Below the pieces are notes generated by a model that worked only from the letters and a program-made list of their open reading frames with translations, searched no databases and was not told the DNA's origin. This document shows positions 50,716 to 62,661 of a DNA stretch of 64,000 bases, one piece after another. Origin of the DNA: Druceiella hillmani (taxonomy: Eukaryota; Arthropoda; Insecta; Lepidoptera; Hepialidae); NCBI GenBank assembly GCA_039881145.1, contig JAYKKI010000014.1, positions 3,064,001 through 3,128,000 on the forward strand, read 5' to 3'. The first letter of the stretch is position 1, and each line of letters starts with the position of its first letter. The position numbers were made by a program, and so were the translations under genes.

Positions 50716-51244
50716 TACACATATATATTCAACTATTTCTGCTCATTGAGAATCAAATATAATTTTATTTAAAAACATGTACAGTTGATTTTTTCTATTT
50801 ATTAAGAAAATGTTATCGTTTTATACTCAAATTGACTTTTATATCTAATACACTTGTAAGCAAATGTAGTTTTAGTAGCAGAATCGAAATATAATAATAT
50901 ATATTCAACAAAGTATCAATAACTCGATTTCAAATTCTATTACTGATATCAGTTCAATGAATACAACGGGGCGTTGATCGCTTTGAATCTATTGGCATTA
51001 CTTCCACTACTACTATCACTGGCATTACTTCTTATTGGCATTACTTCCAGGCAAACGTTATTTATATTTCCTCGAAAGTTTTCTCGAAAGAAAGTATTTA
51101 TATTTCCTTATTATCTCGAAAGAATATTATGGTAATTTGTCAAAATTAGGGATTATGAAAACTTTGTAAATGGAGCCGCATAGAATATTTTGTTTACATT
51201 TTCTTCATTATCGTCAGTAATCTTAGGACATCTATTACTAAACG

Positions 51245-51760
51245 TAAACTTCCCTAAAATCAATCCCGTGGTTCTAGCGACAAACACCTTCTGGCGACCT
51301 TTACCGTATGATCTGTCCAACTAGCAAGAGGCTGTCCCATATGAATCTTCCGGTACGTGGTCGCCATTTGAGATAATTTCTACTTTAGCGGTCGTCAGTT
51401 CTCTACACTATATAACATACTCGTACCTTTCAGCCTTCCAATCTTAAGGGCTATGATAGTGATTAATTATTAATTCATTACTTAGACTTAATTCTTCTTC
51501 TGATTTCCTCATCATGAATCATTATCATGTAGAGAACCCTAAGCGCTGACTTTTTGACGGTTCACTGAGTAATTTGGATTCTCTAATGGGACCGATAGTA
51601 AGAAGCCACATTTCACTTCCATATATCGTCACTGGTACATAATTACATTGGTTGAAGACTCTTCAGATAATATGGTACTTTGGAAATAACACACACTGGC
51701 TCAACGTTTTCATCTTCAGATACCATGAAACATTGGATGATAAATTTTCCAAACAATGTA
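51245..51760 (-). pseudogene. RTE-like retrotransposon polyprotein tail, minus strand
   Basis: Reading right to left, the minus strand gives LNRRFQIVYTLFGKF, VFNQC...TIYGSEMWLL (51605-51645), IHDEEIRRRIKS (about 51488-51519), KWRPRTG and ASWTDHTVKVARR (51285-51325). This is the order of the RTE post-RT region: W.AFG+L, VF(N/D)QC.LPV.TYG.E.W.LT, IRNEEIRRRT, WRPR.GKR, RWTDD.VKVAG+RW. Stops and indels between blocks show decay. It belongs to a different RTE subfamily from the copies at 43.6 and 50.1 kb, judged by these motifs. A 50-base relative lies at 46510. Confidence 0.65.
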
Positions 51761-52120
51761 TAGACGATTTGAAATCTCCGGTTGAGCTGTTTCTCGAAGT
51801 AGAATTTACCTAACTGTATAATTAATATTTTATTTTTAAAATATTTTTACCATACTGTTTGTTAGTGTCGGCTGATGAAATAAAACTATCTTAAAAAAAA
51901 TCAATTTCTATTACTCTATTCTACATACTCTTTATTACATTAACGAGTTTCTTACTTAGTTGCAATAATGGAATATTATTTTCATCTAAACTGGTATATG
52001 TAAATGACCTTCTCAATCGTGCTTTCTTAAAAATCTTCGTTACTAAACTCTTTCAACAAATAATCGCAAGTATATATCTGAAATGAGATTCTAATAGTAT
52101 ATCTATCAAAGATTTTCATC

Positions 52121-52353
52121 CACAATTAAATGAAACTACGTGATGTAGTATTCTTTCTACTTTCTTTAATTTCTTTACCACGATCTAGGTTTCGTTTCGA
52201 CCTAGGTTTCGTTTCGTATTACAACATCTTCAGGTGAGATATTAGCAAAGATTCTTTGCTAAAAGATGTTGTAATACAACGAAACCTAGGTCGTGGTAAA
52301 GAACTTAAATAAAGTGGAAATAATATTACATCACGTAGTTTCATTTAATTGTG
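52121..52353. mobile_element. Foldback element, arms of about 100-130 bp
   Basis: CACAATTAAATGAAACTACGTGATGTA at the left is matched by its reverse complement at the right end (52327-52353). Further in, TTCTTTACCACGA.CTAGGTTTCG and TATTACAACATCTT are also inverted, around a centre near 52235-52265 (TAGCAAAGATTCTTTGCTA, itself palindromic). The left arm has a 17-base tandem duplication (about 52190-52223). This is the structure of a foldback or MITE. Confidence 0.75.
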
Positions 52354-52739
52354 AATAATGAATTTCTACAAAATTAACGCCAAATATATTCAATATTACT
52401 ATCTTCTTAAAAACAGCGTTTATTTTCTCAGGTATATTCAACTTTTCACGTTTTCTTCTTTTTCCTATTCCTTGACCTTGATTTTCTTATAAATACATTT
52501 CATCTGATACTTTCATTTTTGTAATAACCGTTTCCCTCCGCATGTTAGCGTTTACACATAGATCTTTGTTGAAGTATACTTGGGAACATTCAATAACATT
52601 AAATTAAATTCCGTGTAACATTTTCACGTGAGTATCAAATAAATTATGTTAAACGAGTCGGTTTACAATTTTCTCTAAACAAGAAATAATATACGTTTCA
52701 TCAGACGGAGCACAATTTAATTAACGACGCTACAAAGTT

Positions 52740-52860
52740 GGTAGCCGACGAGTATGCAAGCAAGGCAGACAAGGTTGAGATCAGACGAATCTATTGCCCT
52801 GAAGCTCCTGGAACTTATCGCAAAGTTGGGACAGGAAAGTGGCGATAGCTTTGAAAGTTC
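52740..52860. other. GC-richer unassigned segment
   Basis: A stretch with less AT bias (GTAGCCGACGAGTATGC, CCTGAAGCTCCTGG). No frame or motif is assigned. Confidence 0.15.
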
Positions 52861-53288
52861 GCAACGTATTTTACGCTAATAAACTGTTTATTGAGTGTCC
52901 GTTTATAACAAATTTGTGAGGGACGATGAAGTTCAAAATAATCACCCTATAATCTGGTTTTAGTTTTGAGTCACGTTAAAGTCGCTGACAGCTAAACAGT
53001 GACAATAATTTGTCCACGTCACCACATTTTCATTTAATGAAAGGAAATATAAAGTTACAGCTTTTCCATTCCAGCCAGCATAAACTTTAAAATCGAGAAA
53101 AAGAAAACTTTAACCAACCGCCTGTGTAAAATACCGTTGTTTTTTGTTTGAAAATGTTTGACCAAACCTAAGTGTAGAAGGAAAAATATTAAACTTATAC
53201 AGCAAGTCTTCCGAAATGTTAAAATTTGTATACGTCTTTGTTACATACATGTATAATTTATGCATAATTAATTATTCGTGCATATAAA

Positions 53289-53292
<4 letters not shown>

Positions 53293-53345
<53 letters not shown>
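53293..53345. repeat. (TA)n microsatellite
   Basis: Uninterrupted TA run after a short GT lead. Confidence 0.95.
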
Positions 53346-53349
<4 letters not shown>

Positions 53350-53425
53350 TGCGTCACGTGACCAGGCGTGTATGTGTACGACTCTTTGATTGTGTATTTA
53401 CGAGTACACGTGTGTTTGTACGGCA

Positions 53426-53889
53426 GCATTATTCTTAGGTAAATAGTATTATAATAGAAAGTTATTCATTACTGTTCAACTTTTGATTGGATTTTCTTAA
53501 GTAATTATTATTACTATATATATATATAGTATGACCGTAAATTCATTGTCTTCTTGGATTTTCATTGTTCTTAGATAAATAGTATTACAATGTGAAGTAC
53601 AATATGTATTGATAAATGTTCTTAAGTTAGTTACTTTTCAGACTTTTCAATGGATTTGCATTATTATTAGGTAAATAGTATTATAATAGAAAGTTATTCA
53701 TTACTTTTCAACTTTTGATTGGATTTTCTTAAGTAATTATTATTACTATATATATATAGTATGACCGTAAATTCATTGTCTTATTGGATTTTCATTGTTC
53801 TTAGATAAATAGTATTACAATGTGAAGTACAATATGTATTGATAAATGTTCTTAAGTTAATTACTTTTCAGACTTTTCAATGGACTTAC
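53426..53889. repeat. Recent tandem duplication, two 232-bp copies
   Basis: Copies begin GCATTATT.TTAGGTAAATAG at 53426 and 53658 and run to TTTTCAATGGA near 53657 and 53889. They differ by only a handful of bases plus one AT step in the internal TATATA run, so the duplication is young. Within each copy, TTAG.TAAATAGTATTA occurs twice, hinting at an older, smaller repeat. Confidence 0.85.
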
Positions 53890-54882
53890 ATTATTTTTAG
53901 GACATTACAATAATTAAAACAATAGGTAAATATTATTAAAAATTACAATACGAATTCATACATTTTCTTTAATTCATTACTTTTAAAATTTTTATAAGTA
54001 ATGTTAATTTAATACGACAACGACGTAAAACCAAGAAAATTAATTTGGAGTACTTTTTAAAATGTTTGTTCTGCTACAATGTATATGATATAACATAACA
54101 AAAGAATTTTCGATTTCCTAGCTTATATTGTTACATAAATAAAATTACATAAATAAACAATAAATATAAACGCTACTAATTAAGGAATAAACTCGGTATA
54201 TGACATGCTCGCCACAATGTCATCTTTCACATCCTATTTCGACCTCGCCTTAAGGTTCGCTTCCATATAATTCACAAAGTTTACATTTCAGCAAGTATAT
54301 ATAATAGTACGTCAGTTTTTGAAATGTGATTAATTTTATAATTAGTTTAACGAGACCGGCCTTCTATAATTCAATTCGTACAATCAAAATTATCGAGAAT
54401 AAATTTGATTTAATTTTTATTGCGCTTAGCTGCACCAAGAGCCATATATATTGATAACAATTTTTAAATTAAATAACATTCAATTGATATTCTTTTTTAT
54501 TGTTAGAATATTTTAAGGGAAATTGTGGCATTTTTTCAAAATTTATTTCGTAAATTGTTAATTTGTTCATGCTGGTCTAATGAAGTTTTCATAAGTAGCT
54601 CATGTCCTTTTTTCAGCATCTCACGCCCTTTCATAACTGGAAAAAAAGAGAAAAGTTCAAGAAGAAAATTTAACGATGCTCTTAAAACACCCCTGATGTA
54701 AATTGTGAAAATTAAATACATCCAGTAAATAAATTAGCGTAACTGTACTATACGTAAATAGACAGATATTTTATTAGTAGATATTTCTAAAGTAATTTGT
54801 AAAATTTTTACAATTATCTTGCATTTAACAAAATTTTTCAGTTCATCGTATCGGAGAATGATAGTCATGGACTACTGTCGTT

Positions 54883-54887
54883 ATATA

Positions 54888-54919
<32 letters not shown>
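54883..54919. repeat. (TA)n microsatellite
   Basis: Short TA run with one ACAT break. The stretch 54920-56920 is AT-rich with nothing recognised; a small less AT-rich patch with a 67-codon minus frame lies at 55130-55220. Confidence 0.9.
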
Positions 54920-56929
54920 CCTTTAAATATTAATGTGATTACTTTATCACTTGATTTTCACACAATTATTTTAAAATACCAGTAATTTATCCCTTTTGCT
55001 CGCTGTGTAATTTCACTTCAATAACCAGGCTGAAAATCGTAAATTAAACATTTAGTCCTATTTGTTCCTTTATTATTTTGTACATAAATTAAAGACAACA
55101 TTAACGTCATTAAACTGCAATCAAAAACCGCACGTTCCTCAATGTTTACGATTCGCCTCCGTCCTACCAGCCGGAAGTACTTTCTAATAACCGGAAATCG
55201 AATTCCGCTTCTCGCCTTCAATTTTATGATGTGTCATTAAACCGCAAAATAAATGCTTAAAGCTTGTGCGTTATTTCTGCCTGACGGTAATTTTTATTCT
55301 TTATTTAATTTTAAAGTAATATCTTTTATCTTGAGTGATTATGTTTTGTAGAATTCATCGAATATGATTAGTTATATAGGAAGTTTATTCTCAGCAAAGG
55401 TAAAAGCAAAAATTCATGTAAAGCGGTGAAAATATATCGAAAATGAAAAAATAATAATACCCTTAGGAAAGTATTAAGAAATTATAACACAAATAAAAAT
55501 AAAAATAAATTATAACACAAATAAAAATAAAATTAACACATATCGGTAACTGTGTATTTATGCCAACAAATATACATACAGGTGAATATGAAATAATTTA
55601 AATATGGATAAATCAAATTCAATTTGTCTGAAATGAAAGTAAAAAGTGTCTGAATAAAATTAGAAAGACCAATTTTTCACAAGAATATAATTTGGAAAAA
55701 AGTATAGTTACGACGATAAAGAAAAGAATTATTTGAAAACGTTAAAAAAAGCAAATACAATTGAGAAGGTTTAATAATTTAGTTATAAATTGTAAAACCA
55801 GTTAATTTTAATAACCTATTAAATAAATTTTAACTGTTAAGATAATTTAAATTAAAGAATACGCATAAATAGGTGTATATAGAAATAAGTGGGAAAAGCA
55901 AAAGATTAAAAATGGAAAAAATGTTAATAAATAGATCAAATTAACCGAAGTAAATTGAGAAATGTTCATCATAACAGAACGTCTTGTTCCATTAATACTA
56001 TGTAGCTCCCTATCCCGTTTACGTGGAAGCAATATAAAGTTCAAAATGAAGATAATTTATGAAAATTGCACAGTGTTTACCTAGAACTTTTTTCCTGGAA
56101 AAATTTTCGGATCAAAAATTCCGCACATTCAGTTAAATTGAGTTAAGTAATTATAAGCCTACAACAAAGTAAGCAACTTGTATTTTATGTAGCTTAATAA
56201 AAGTGAATATAATTTTGTGATACGCGAAGTTTTTCTCATTAAAAGGATTACGTTGGAAGTAAAATAGTTTATCAAATCCTGGGTAGAATCTAATGGAAAG
56301 CAACAAAGTGATTCTATATAAATTTAAATTTCCTTAATTCTCTCAATGATTTACGCTTTCTCATAGTGTGACTCGAATACGGAGTATCTTTGAGTACCTG
56401 TACCTACAAGATTATTTTCACAAAGTTTGTTTACGTCACATGTAACTGTGTCTCACTGTTAAAGTAATTATGAACTGACAAATTTAGAACTCATATATTC
56501 GAGTTATCCAGAGTATTTTAATTCATACTTTGTGTTCAAAATGTTATTCATCGCCGAATCTAATTCCTTAACATCGATATTGATTTGCTTTTAAAGAATT
56601 TTACTTTTATTATCCTTTATCGTTGTTCCCATAATCATTCGTAGACTATGACGTACTGGCAGTTTTTTATTACCAGTCTATCCTGCTTTTATTGCCACGT
56701 CATTGCTAATGCATTTTGACCCAAGTCAGATTAGAACTCACTGTCGTCATTGCTCTGTGGCATGTTTTTCTTTTTGCATTGTAGCGTGATATGGCGGTCT
56801 GTGTAAATCACAATAACGCATTTATTGTGACTTTATCATCTTTATATATGTCACCTTCCAATGTCAACAATTCTATGATATATTCCTCATCTATTTTCTA
56901 TTGTTGTTAAATCTGATCATTAGCTCATT

Positions 56930-57610
56930 TAGGTATACTTCTCACTGGGTAAATTGTCGCGCTAATATTGTACACTTTCTATGCCGTCAACTCATTGATG
57001 TGATTCAGCAGCCTCATTTGGCAGCTCTTGCTGTATTTGGCGATATCTTGTTTGACGATACTGACGTTGAGGTCTCTCCACACATATTTGTTGTTTATGT
57101 GGTAAAAAACGCTGATCATGATTTTACTCGAAAATATTTTTTTTCGAAAATCTTTCAATTAATTATGTCCAAGCAAAATCATGTCAAAACATGAGATATT
57201 TTACTCGAAAATCTGTTAAGTGTCATATGTTACTCAACCTGGCGTAACTCCAAATTTGGATACCATACGAGTATATCCATTTTGGTTTAGGCTGGTTTTG
57301 TAAATAGCCATTACTTGTCGAAAAGAGTAAATGTTTTTCTTCCCTGTTAACCAGTAAAAGTTTCTTAGTTTACAGTCAAGCAATTTGCGTTGGCTCCAAA
57401 TGTCTTTTATCCAGGTCAGCTGTCGATAAAAATGTTTTCCCAGATGTTCAGCATTTTCAGCCTGCGGTACTTCTTCGTTAAATAACTTGGTTGGTGCATC
57501 CGTCTGTTTTCTGAGGGCGAATGTAACATATACTGATTATTCCGATTATTTGATTTTTGTTTATGGGTCATTTAGCAGTCACGCCTTGATAATTCTAGGT
57601 ATGCCTGTAT
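56930..57610 (-). pseudogene. Jockey-like LINE reverse transcriptase tail, minus strand
   Basis: From 57536 down to a stop at 57234-57236 one minus frame is open: SVYVTFALRKQTDAP, EEVPQAENAEHLGKHF, RQLTWIKDIWSQRKLL and LRNFYWLTGKKN. This is the Jockey LINE region after the RT palm (typically VPQ.E.AKYLGLHLDRRLTWKKHI). After frame breaks, VWRDLNVSIVKQDI and MRLLNHINELT (about 56950-57100) follow in the expected order. Nucleotide similarity extends upstream to about 57600. The catalytic YxDD, endonuclease and ORF1 are absent. It lies on the same strand as the BEL/Pao remnant, where that element's integrase would be expected. Confidence 0.7.
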
Positions 57611-57860
57611 TAAATGGAACTACGAAAGGAAATTCATGGTCCAACTAGAGCGCCGTATCAACCGTGTTAGTAGCAGGGGAGGTGGCTCCTACTGTACACA
57701 AACATTTTTTTCCAGAAAAACTATTACTTATCTGTTCTTGTCTACACCTATATTATAAAGAGGTAAAGTTTGTAAATTTGGATATAGGAGGTAATCTCCA
57801 AAACTACTCAACATATATCAAAAATTCTTTCACCAATATTTCAAATGGACCTTCTGGGTT

Positions 57861-57861
<1 letters not shown>

Positions 57862-57905
<44 letters not shown>
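57862..57905. repeat. (TA)n microsatellite
   Basis: TA run. The 123-codon plus frame at 57664-58035 runs through it and resembles no family, so I do not call it a gene. 57910-58780 is AT-rich with no recognised integrase or LTR. Confidence 0.9.
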
Positions 57906-57909
<4 letters not shown>

Positions 57910-58784
57910 TATCCCATCAATCCATATCATAAAAGGACTTTTCGAGGAGACCAATTTTACAACGTAAGTCAATCGTCAAACCGTCAAGCGATTGCGTTTC
58001 TTACAAACACTGCCTTAAAAGTAAAATATATTTGAATGCTTTCTATAGAAAAGTTATAGAGCTTAAGAAGGCCTGTAAAAAAGTCCGCTACGACACGTAT
58101 CTGTATGTCAAGTTTATTTCAGAAATTAATACAATATGACTAAATGGCCTAGTTAAAATTAATTTTAATTTGTGGTGGGTAATTTCAGTAGTAATGTTAA
58201 ATTCTTATTTATGAAAATAAATTTGTTCACCGTCAGCGAAATTTTATGTCGAAAAAGGGTGCCTTTCACTACATTAATTGAATGAGTAGTTCAATAGTTG
58301 ACAGCGGGTGGCGTAAAAATTTCGATATTCTTTTAAAATTGAAAAAATTAAATTGAATTAAAAATTAATTTTAACATAAAATGTTACTATAATAGTTTTA
58401 TTTTTAATGTTATTTTTCATTTTTATTTTTAAATCAATGAAATCAAATTTTAAATTAATTTGAAACATGAATTTGATTATTTTAAAAAGTAAATTTAAAA
58501 TATTTTTTAGTTTGTTTTCCATATTAAGTAAATTAAATTTGCCGATCGCGTGTACAGTTGTTAGCTTGTTGCGAATACGCTCGGAAGGATTTTATTCGTA
58601 CAAAATCTTGGTGTAATTATGAATCACCTAACATTTCAGAAACAGGTCAGAAAGTTTATAGGGTAATTAAAATATTTCTGATAATTGGTTTTGTGGCACG
58701 ATGCATTTTTACAGCAAAAGAGCCAGTATTTAATCTCACTGCATTCATAGTTGCTTGTACTCTGCTGTGTAAATTTATATAGAG

Positions 58785-60000
58785 TTGTTCGCGTGAATGA
58801 ACGTCTGTCATATTTTCCTGAGATGGCATGTTTCTCCAACGCATAGTTTTTGTTAAGTCTCTAATTTCTGAAACTCGGTTGGCAACAAACTCATGAGTAT
58901 TTAAAGCTGCGTAATAATCCATTGAAAAGTATTGGCTGAATCAGACTACAAAAAGGCTCAGTCAATTTTTGGACAAAGAGCAGGCAAGATAGTTTATACG
59001 AGTTGTAAGGGTAATAATACCGCACATAGTTCCAACTTAGGAAATTATATTGTTTTCAGTGGGGCAATTCAATTTTTTAACACAACAATTTGTAAATGTT
59101 TTTCCGTTGATTCCTATAGATCTCACATAAATGCATGCTCCGCATGCCTTTTCACTTGTGCCACAGGATCTATGAATTTCAACGCCCTGAGCATTAGCTT
59201 TTATAACTTTTCTTGAAAATGTGATTTTATTCAGGATCGATAATTGTTGAATCGTTATCCATGAGATCCGTATAGCCCGGTAATAGGCCTATCAGACCGA
59301 TTGGATCATATATTCGCACAATTTTTTATAAGATGTGACGTTTAAAGAATTTTAGAATGGTCTAATCCTTCCCCTTGTCTGCGATTTCATCGTTTATTCG
59401 GTTCAATTGAATACCTAACGTTTTTGTTTGAGATATATCCTCCATAAATAGATTGATGTCAGCAGGTTCTTCATCTACAGTCTCAAAATTGTTCGATGTC
59501 CATTTTCCAAGAGTAAATCCCCCACGCATTTATCAGCTGAATGAGTTTCTTATATAAGTTTTTGCGTCCTTGATAGTATCCTTTTTTTTCTTCCTCTATT
59601 TCCCAAAATTTTAATACGCATTTGTGTAGAGTTAAACCCTAGCATGCAGTTATTATTTTTTCGTCGTTGTCTACTTTTCCAAAAATTATCCAGCCTAACT
59701 TTTTTTTACGCAATCGTGCTTTATGTTCTGAAATTTTTACATTTCCAGCGCATACGTGCTCTTAAAATATTTCGGCGCCGAGTCAATTTCGCCCGGTACA
59801 TAAAATTCTGTATCGGCGAGTTTTATATTTAGTTTTGAATGTATGTTTGATAAGAGTTTCTAACTGATTTATTTAAACCTTCTACCGAGAGATCTATATT
59901 TTTGAATGGTAATTTTAATCGGTCCGCAGTTTTTTCACGATGAAATGCGATTGCGATCCATTGTCCAGTAACACCCGAGTTTGAATAATTTCACCATTCC
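58785..60000 (-). pseudogene. BEL/Pao pol remnant: protease, RT end, RNase H
   Basis: In minus-strand order: aspartic protease RVLLDNGSQSHFI (about 59935-59985, catalytic D at 59963-59965); LGWIIFGKV (59671-59698) and KFWEIEEEK (about 59591-59620) from the linker and start of RT; then directly DTIKDAKTYIR and LGIQL, which normally follow the YVDD motif; RIYDPIGLIG (about 59290-59318), the BEL/Pao RT-to-RNase H junction; VEIHRSCGTSEKACGACIYV (about 59130-59195), the RNase H start with the usual CDAS changed to CGTS; and FVANRVSEI and WRNMPSQEN (58800-58893), the end of RNase H. The RT core containing the catalytic YxDD is deleted and no integrase is visible. Many stops and frame changes. Clearly BEL/Pao by motif order; inactive. 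Confidence 0.85.
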
Positions 60001-60159
60001 TTTCTTTATATTAATTAACACCGTCGATGGTAAAGCGGGTACCTACGTAGCCGCTATTGCATTATGTACCTTTATTTTGAGCATCCCGGAGATTCGTCTA
60101 TTTCCAAATTTTTTATTGTTGTTGAAATCATAGTTTTTCACGTTATTGTAATTTATTTA

Positions 60160-61085
60160 CATTTTCCCGCATTTCTTACATCCTGGTAATTTGCATTCAA
60201 TACTACTGTGCCCAACATTTAAACAATTTAAACATGCTGTAGCTGTATTGATTTTCTCAATGCGTTTAGTATTTGTGATTTTTCACATTTTTATATTTTG
60301 TGATTTTTTACATGTATAAACTTTATGATTTTATTTAAAAATAAAACAGTGACTAATTTTTTGTGTTGTTTTTAATGCTTTTTTCTACGCGATTGACCAG
60401 TTTTGTTAGTTTGGTTTAAATCTACGCTTATGGCCGTCAATTCTAATATTTGACAGCGTTCCTCTAAAAATTTTGGGCATTTCGGAACCTTGAATATATT
60501 TTGCCCATCTTCGAAACACCCACAGTGTTTCGATCGATTTTTGATGTGAGAATGCAGATTAATAATGAGCCCGACTGCTTCACGGGTTCCCCTAATGATT
60601 TTAAATATCGTATATGAGTTAAAATCATATCTAGAAACTTTCTTAATTCGACCGAATTTAGTCCTCGTTAGTAATTTGTGTAATGTAAAAACGTAACTTG
60701 TATATGATTACTTGTTTTTTATTATTTCAGCGATTCCCATGCAACTAAATAATTTTCATCGGATGCTTCTAATGCATCAATTACACCTACTGCCTCGCAT
60801 CTCAAATTATACCTTAAATATTGAGATTTTTCTAATTCAGAGAGCCACGGATGATTATGAATGAGCTTGCCATATGTTGTGCTGATGTGAACCGCATCGG
60901 ATTCATTTTATCTATTATATCCTGGGCATAACTGATTTGTGGATAATACAATCTTTCAAATTCATCGAAGTCCGTCGACGTCTCGTTAGTTAGTTCGTCT
61001 ATATTTGTTTGAATTTTTTCAAATTGATCTAGTATATTGCTTATATTTTTTAAACTTAATTTTACTTCTGTATGGTTATTATGGT
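60160..61085 (-). pseudogene. BEL/Pao gag remnant with zinc knuckle
   Basis: Gag-like structural protein of the same element, directly upstream of protease on the minus strand. The N-terminal part (about 60870-61080) is open: ISNILDQFEKIQTNIDEL and FDEFERLYYPQISYAQDII, a coiled-coil-like start typical of BEL/Pao gag. EKSQYLRYNLRCEAVGVID and DENYLVAWESL (about 60730-60840) are the core of the gag-associated DUF1759 family. LEERCQILEL lies near 60450-60480. A CCHC zinc knuckle CLNCLNVGHSSIEC occupies 60193-60234, followed by GCKKCGK, the usual cysteine-rich end. Frameshifts and stops interrupt the middle third (about 60480-60720). Confidence 0.8.
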
Positions 61086-61493
61086 TTTCTGCATTGTAAA
61101 TATAATTGATAAAATTTGTTATTTACATTTTAAACACTGTTCTTTGCTTTATTAATTTAATTAATATTGAAGTATCTGGCATTCTGATAACTAATTATGA
61201 TATTTTGCAGCGCAATTCAAAGAGTTATATGACAATACAATATTTTCAAGGCTAATGTATTGGATCATTATATAGGAAAGAACGAAAGAGTTGTTTGGTT
61301 ATCTTTGTTGTTACAATACACGTTTACAATTTGTATGCACTTTGTGTTTAACGATCGTTAGATACGCCTTATTAAATCTTCAAATGTTTATATTGTTTTT
61401 AATGAATTATCTTCACAGTTTCTGCTGTCACACTATATAACTTTACATCGCTTCTATGTTTTGATATATTTTCACAATTAATCCGGTGTATTC

Positions 61494-61511
61494 ATCCGGC
61501 TCGAAGGACCA
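61494..61511 (-). promoter_or_regulatory. BEL/Pao primer-binding site, tRNA-Tyr type
   Basis: On the minus strand this reads TGGTCCTTCGAGCCGGAT, complementary over 18 bases to the CCA-tailed 3' end of insect tRNA-Tyr as I remember it (...ATCCGGCTCGAAGGA-CCA). It lies about 410 bases upstream of gag in the element's orientation, the right place for a PBS next to the 5' LTR. The LTR should therefore lie just to the right; a TGTTACACTGTC motif at about 61551 may be its boundary (as reverse complement ...TAACA), but no second LTR was found to confirm it. Confidence 0.65.
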
Positions 61512-62590
61512 CATTATGGGGCATAAAGGCGAAATAACAATATTTAAGTATTGTTACACTGTCAAAACACTGCCGACTTATTTCATTAAGATGCTCAGAA
61601 AAATTAATTATTTGACAAAGATTTTCAATAAATGATATTTATTAAAATGGTGCCAACTGTTTGACTGCCAAGATCAAAGTGTCATTTACAAATTTTGTTA
61701 GATTTACAAAAATATCGGTGCTTAAAATAAAATTATCTTATTGGCTAAAATCTTTTAAACTATCGTTCGGAATGCTCAGTCCTCTGTAATCCTATTATTG
61801 CACCCCATAAACAGCAAAACTAGCAAAGACAATACATAATGTAAGACAATACATGTTTATGGTGGGCTTTCAGTCTATACAGATATTAGGCGCAGTAGGT
61901 TTTCCCACTTCTTTACAAACGCAGTTTACTTAGAGAGTTTTACAATATGTGGCAGGTACGGTTGTAAATTTTAAATATTTTAGAGAAAAAACTCGTAACA
62001 TATGTATTTGGGAAAAGTACGATAATTTCATATTATCTTGAACAAAAGTAAATGTCAGGTAAAACACTTTTCGAATGTTAGTAGAAAATAAGTTTCTTCA
62101 GCTCCTATATTTTTAACGATGTTAATTCAGTTTAAGGATTATTAATAAAAATAAATGAAAGTGAAATCACAAGAACAACAGGTGTTTGCTCTCCATCTTA
62201 TTTTTGCTTTGACGCTTTACTCGTCATTTCACTCAGAGTTTCCTTTAGACCTTATATTTTCTATTTCATTTTTTGTCCTTTTTCTTTAATATGGGCTTAA
62301 TATTAATATTTTAAGTTTATTCTATTATATTTTTTTATTTCAACAAAAATATTCTGAATTTAATTTCAAAGAGGTAATAATTTTATATATTTGAAAGTAA
62401 TTAGAAAAACGTTTTCAGGATTTGGCGCAAAAACGAGTTATCCTAGTAACATTTTCATCATTCTATAATTTAATAAATCAAGGTGGACATATGGTTAACA
62501 TTTTTAGAACCGTTATAATTTTGTGGTTAATGAGAAATAACGATAATTGAAGTAAATCGAATTGATCGAATGAAAGTATACAAATTTTAA
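61512..62590. other. AT-rich DNA, possible remnant of the BEL 5' LTR at left
   Basis: The first few hundred bases should hold the 5' LTR of the BEL/Pao element if it is still there. No matching LTR exists elsewhere in the window, so its extent cannot be set. Nothing else is recognised. Confidence 0.3.
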
Positions 62591-62597
62591 AATAAAC

Positions 62598-62661
62598 CTC
62601 AACCAACTTTATCCGGCAAACCACCATTTCAATGACGGTTTGCCAGATAAAGTTCGTTGAG
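62598..62661. repeat. Inverted repeat, 25-bp arms (23 of 25 paired)
   Basis: CTCAAC.AACTTTATC.GGCAAACC at 62598-62622 pairs with 62637-62661 around a 14-base loop, with two mismatches. It could be a small foldback, or a hairpin RNA if transcribed. The stretch 62670-63380 is AT-rich with nothing recognised. Confidence 0.75.

Noticed and set aside
56901..57194. 97-codon plus-strand frame
   Set aside because: Antisense to the minus-strand Jockey-like RT tail.
57664..58035. 123-codon plus frame as a gene
   Set aside because: It crosses a TA microsatellite and has no recognised motif.
58558..59832. Plus-strand frames of 62-94 codons (58558, 58932, 59644)
   Set aside because: They are antisense shadows of the minus-strand BEL/Pao pol remnant.
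61494..61511. 3' end of a tRNA-Tyr gene on the plus strand
   Set aside because: The encoded CCA and the absence of the rest of a tRNA upstream, plus BEL gag beside it, point to a primer-binding site.
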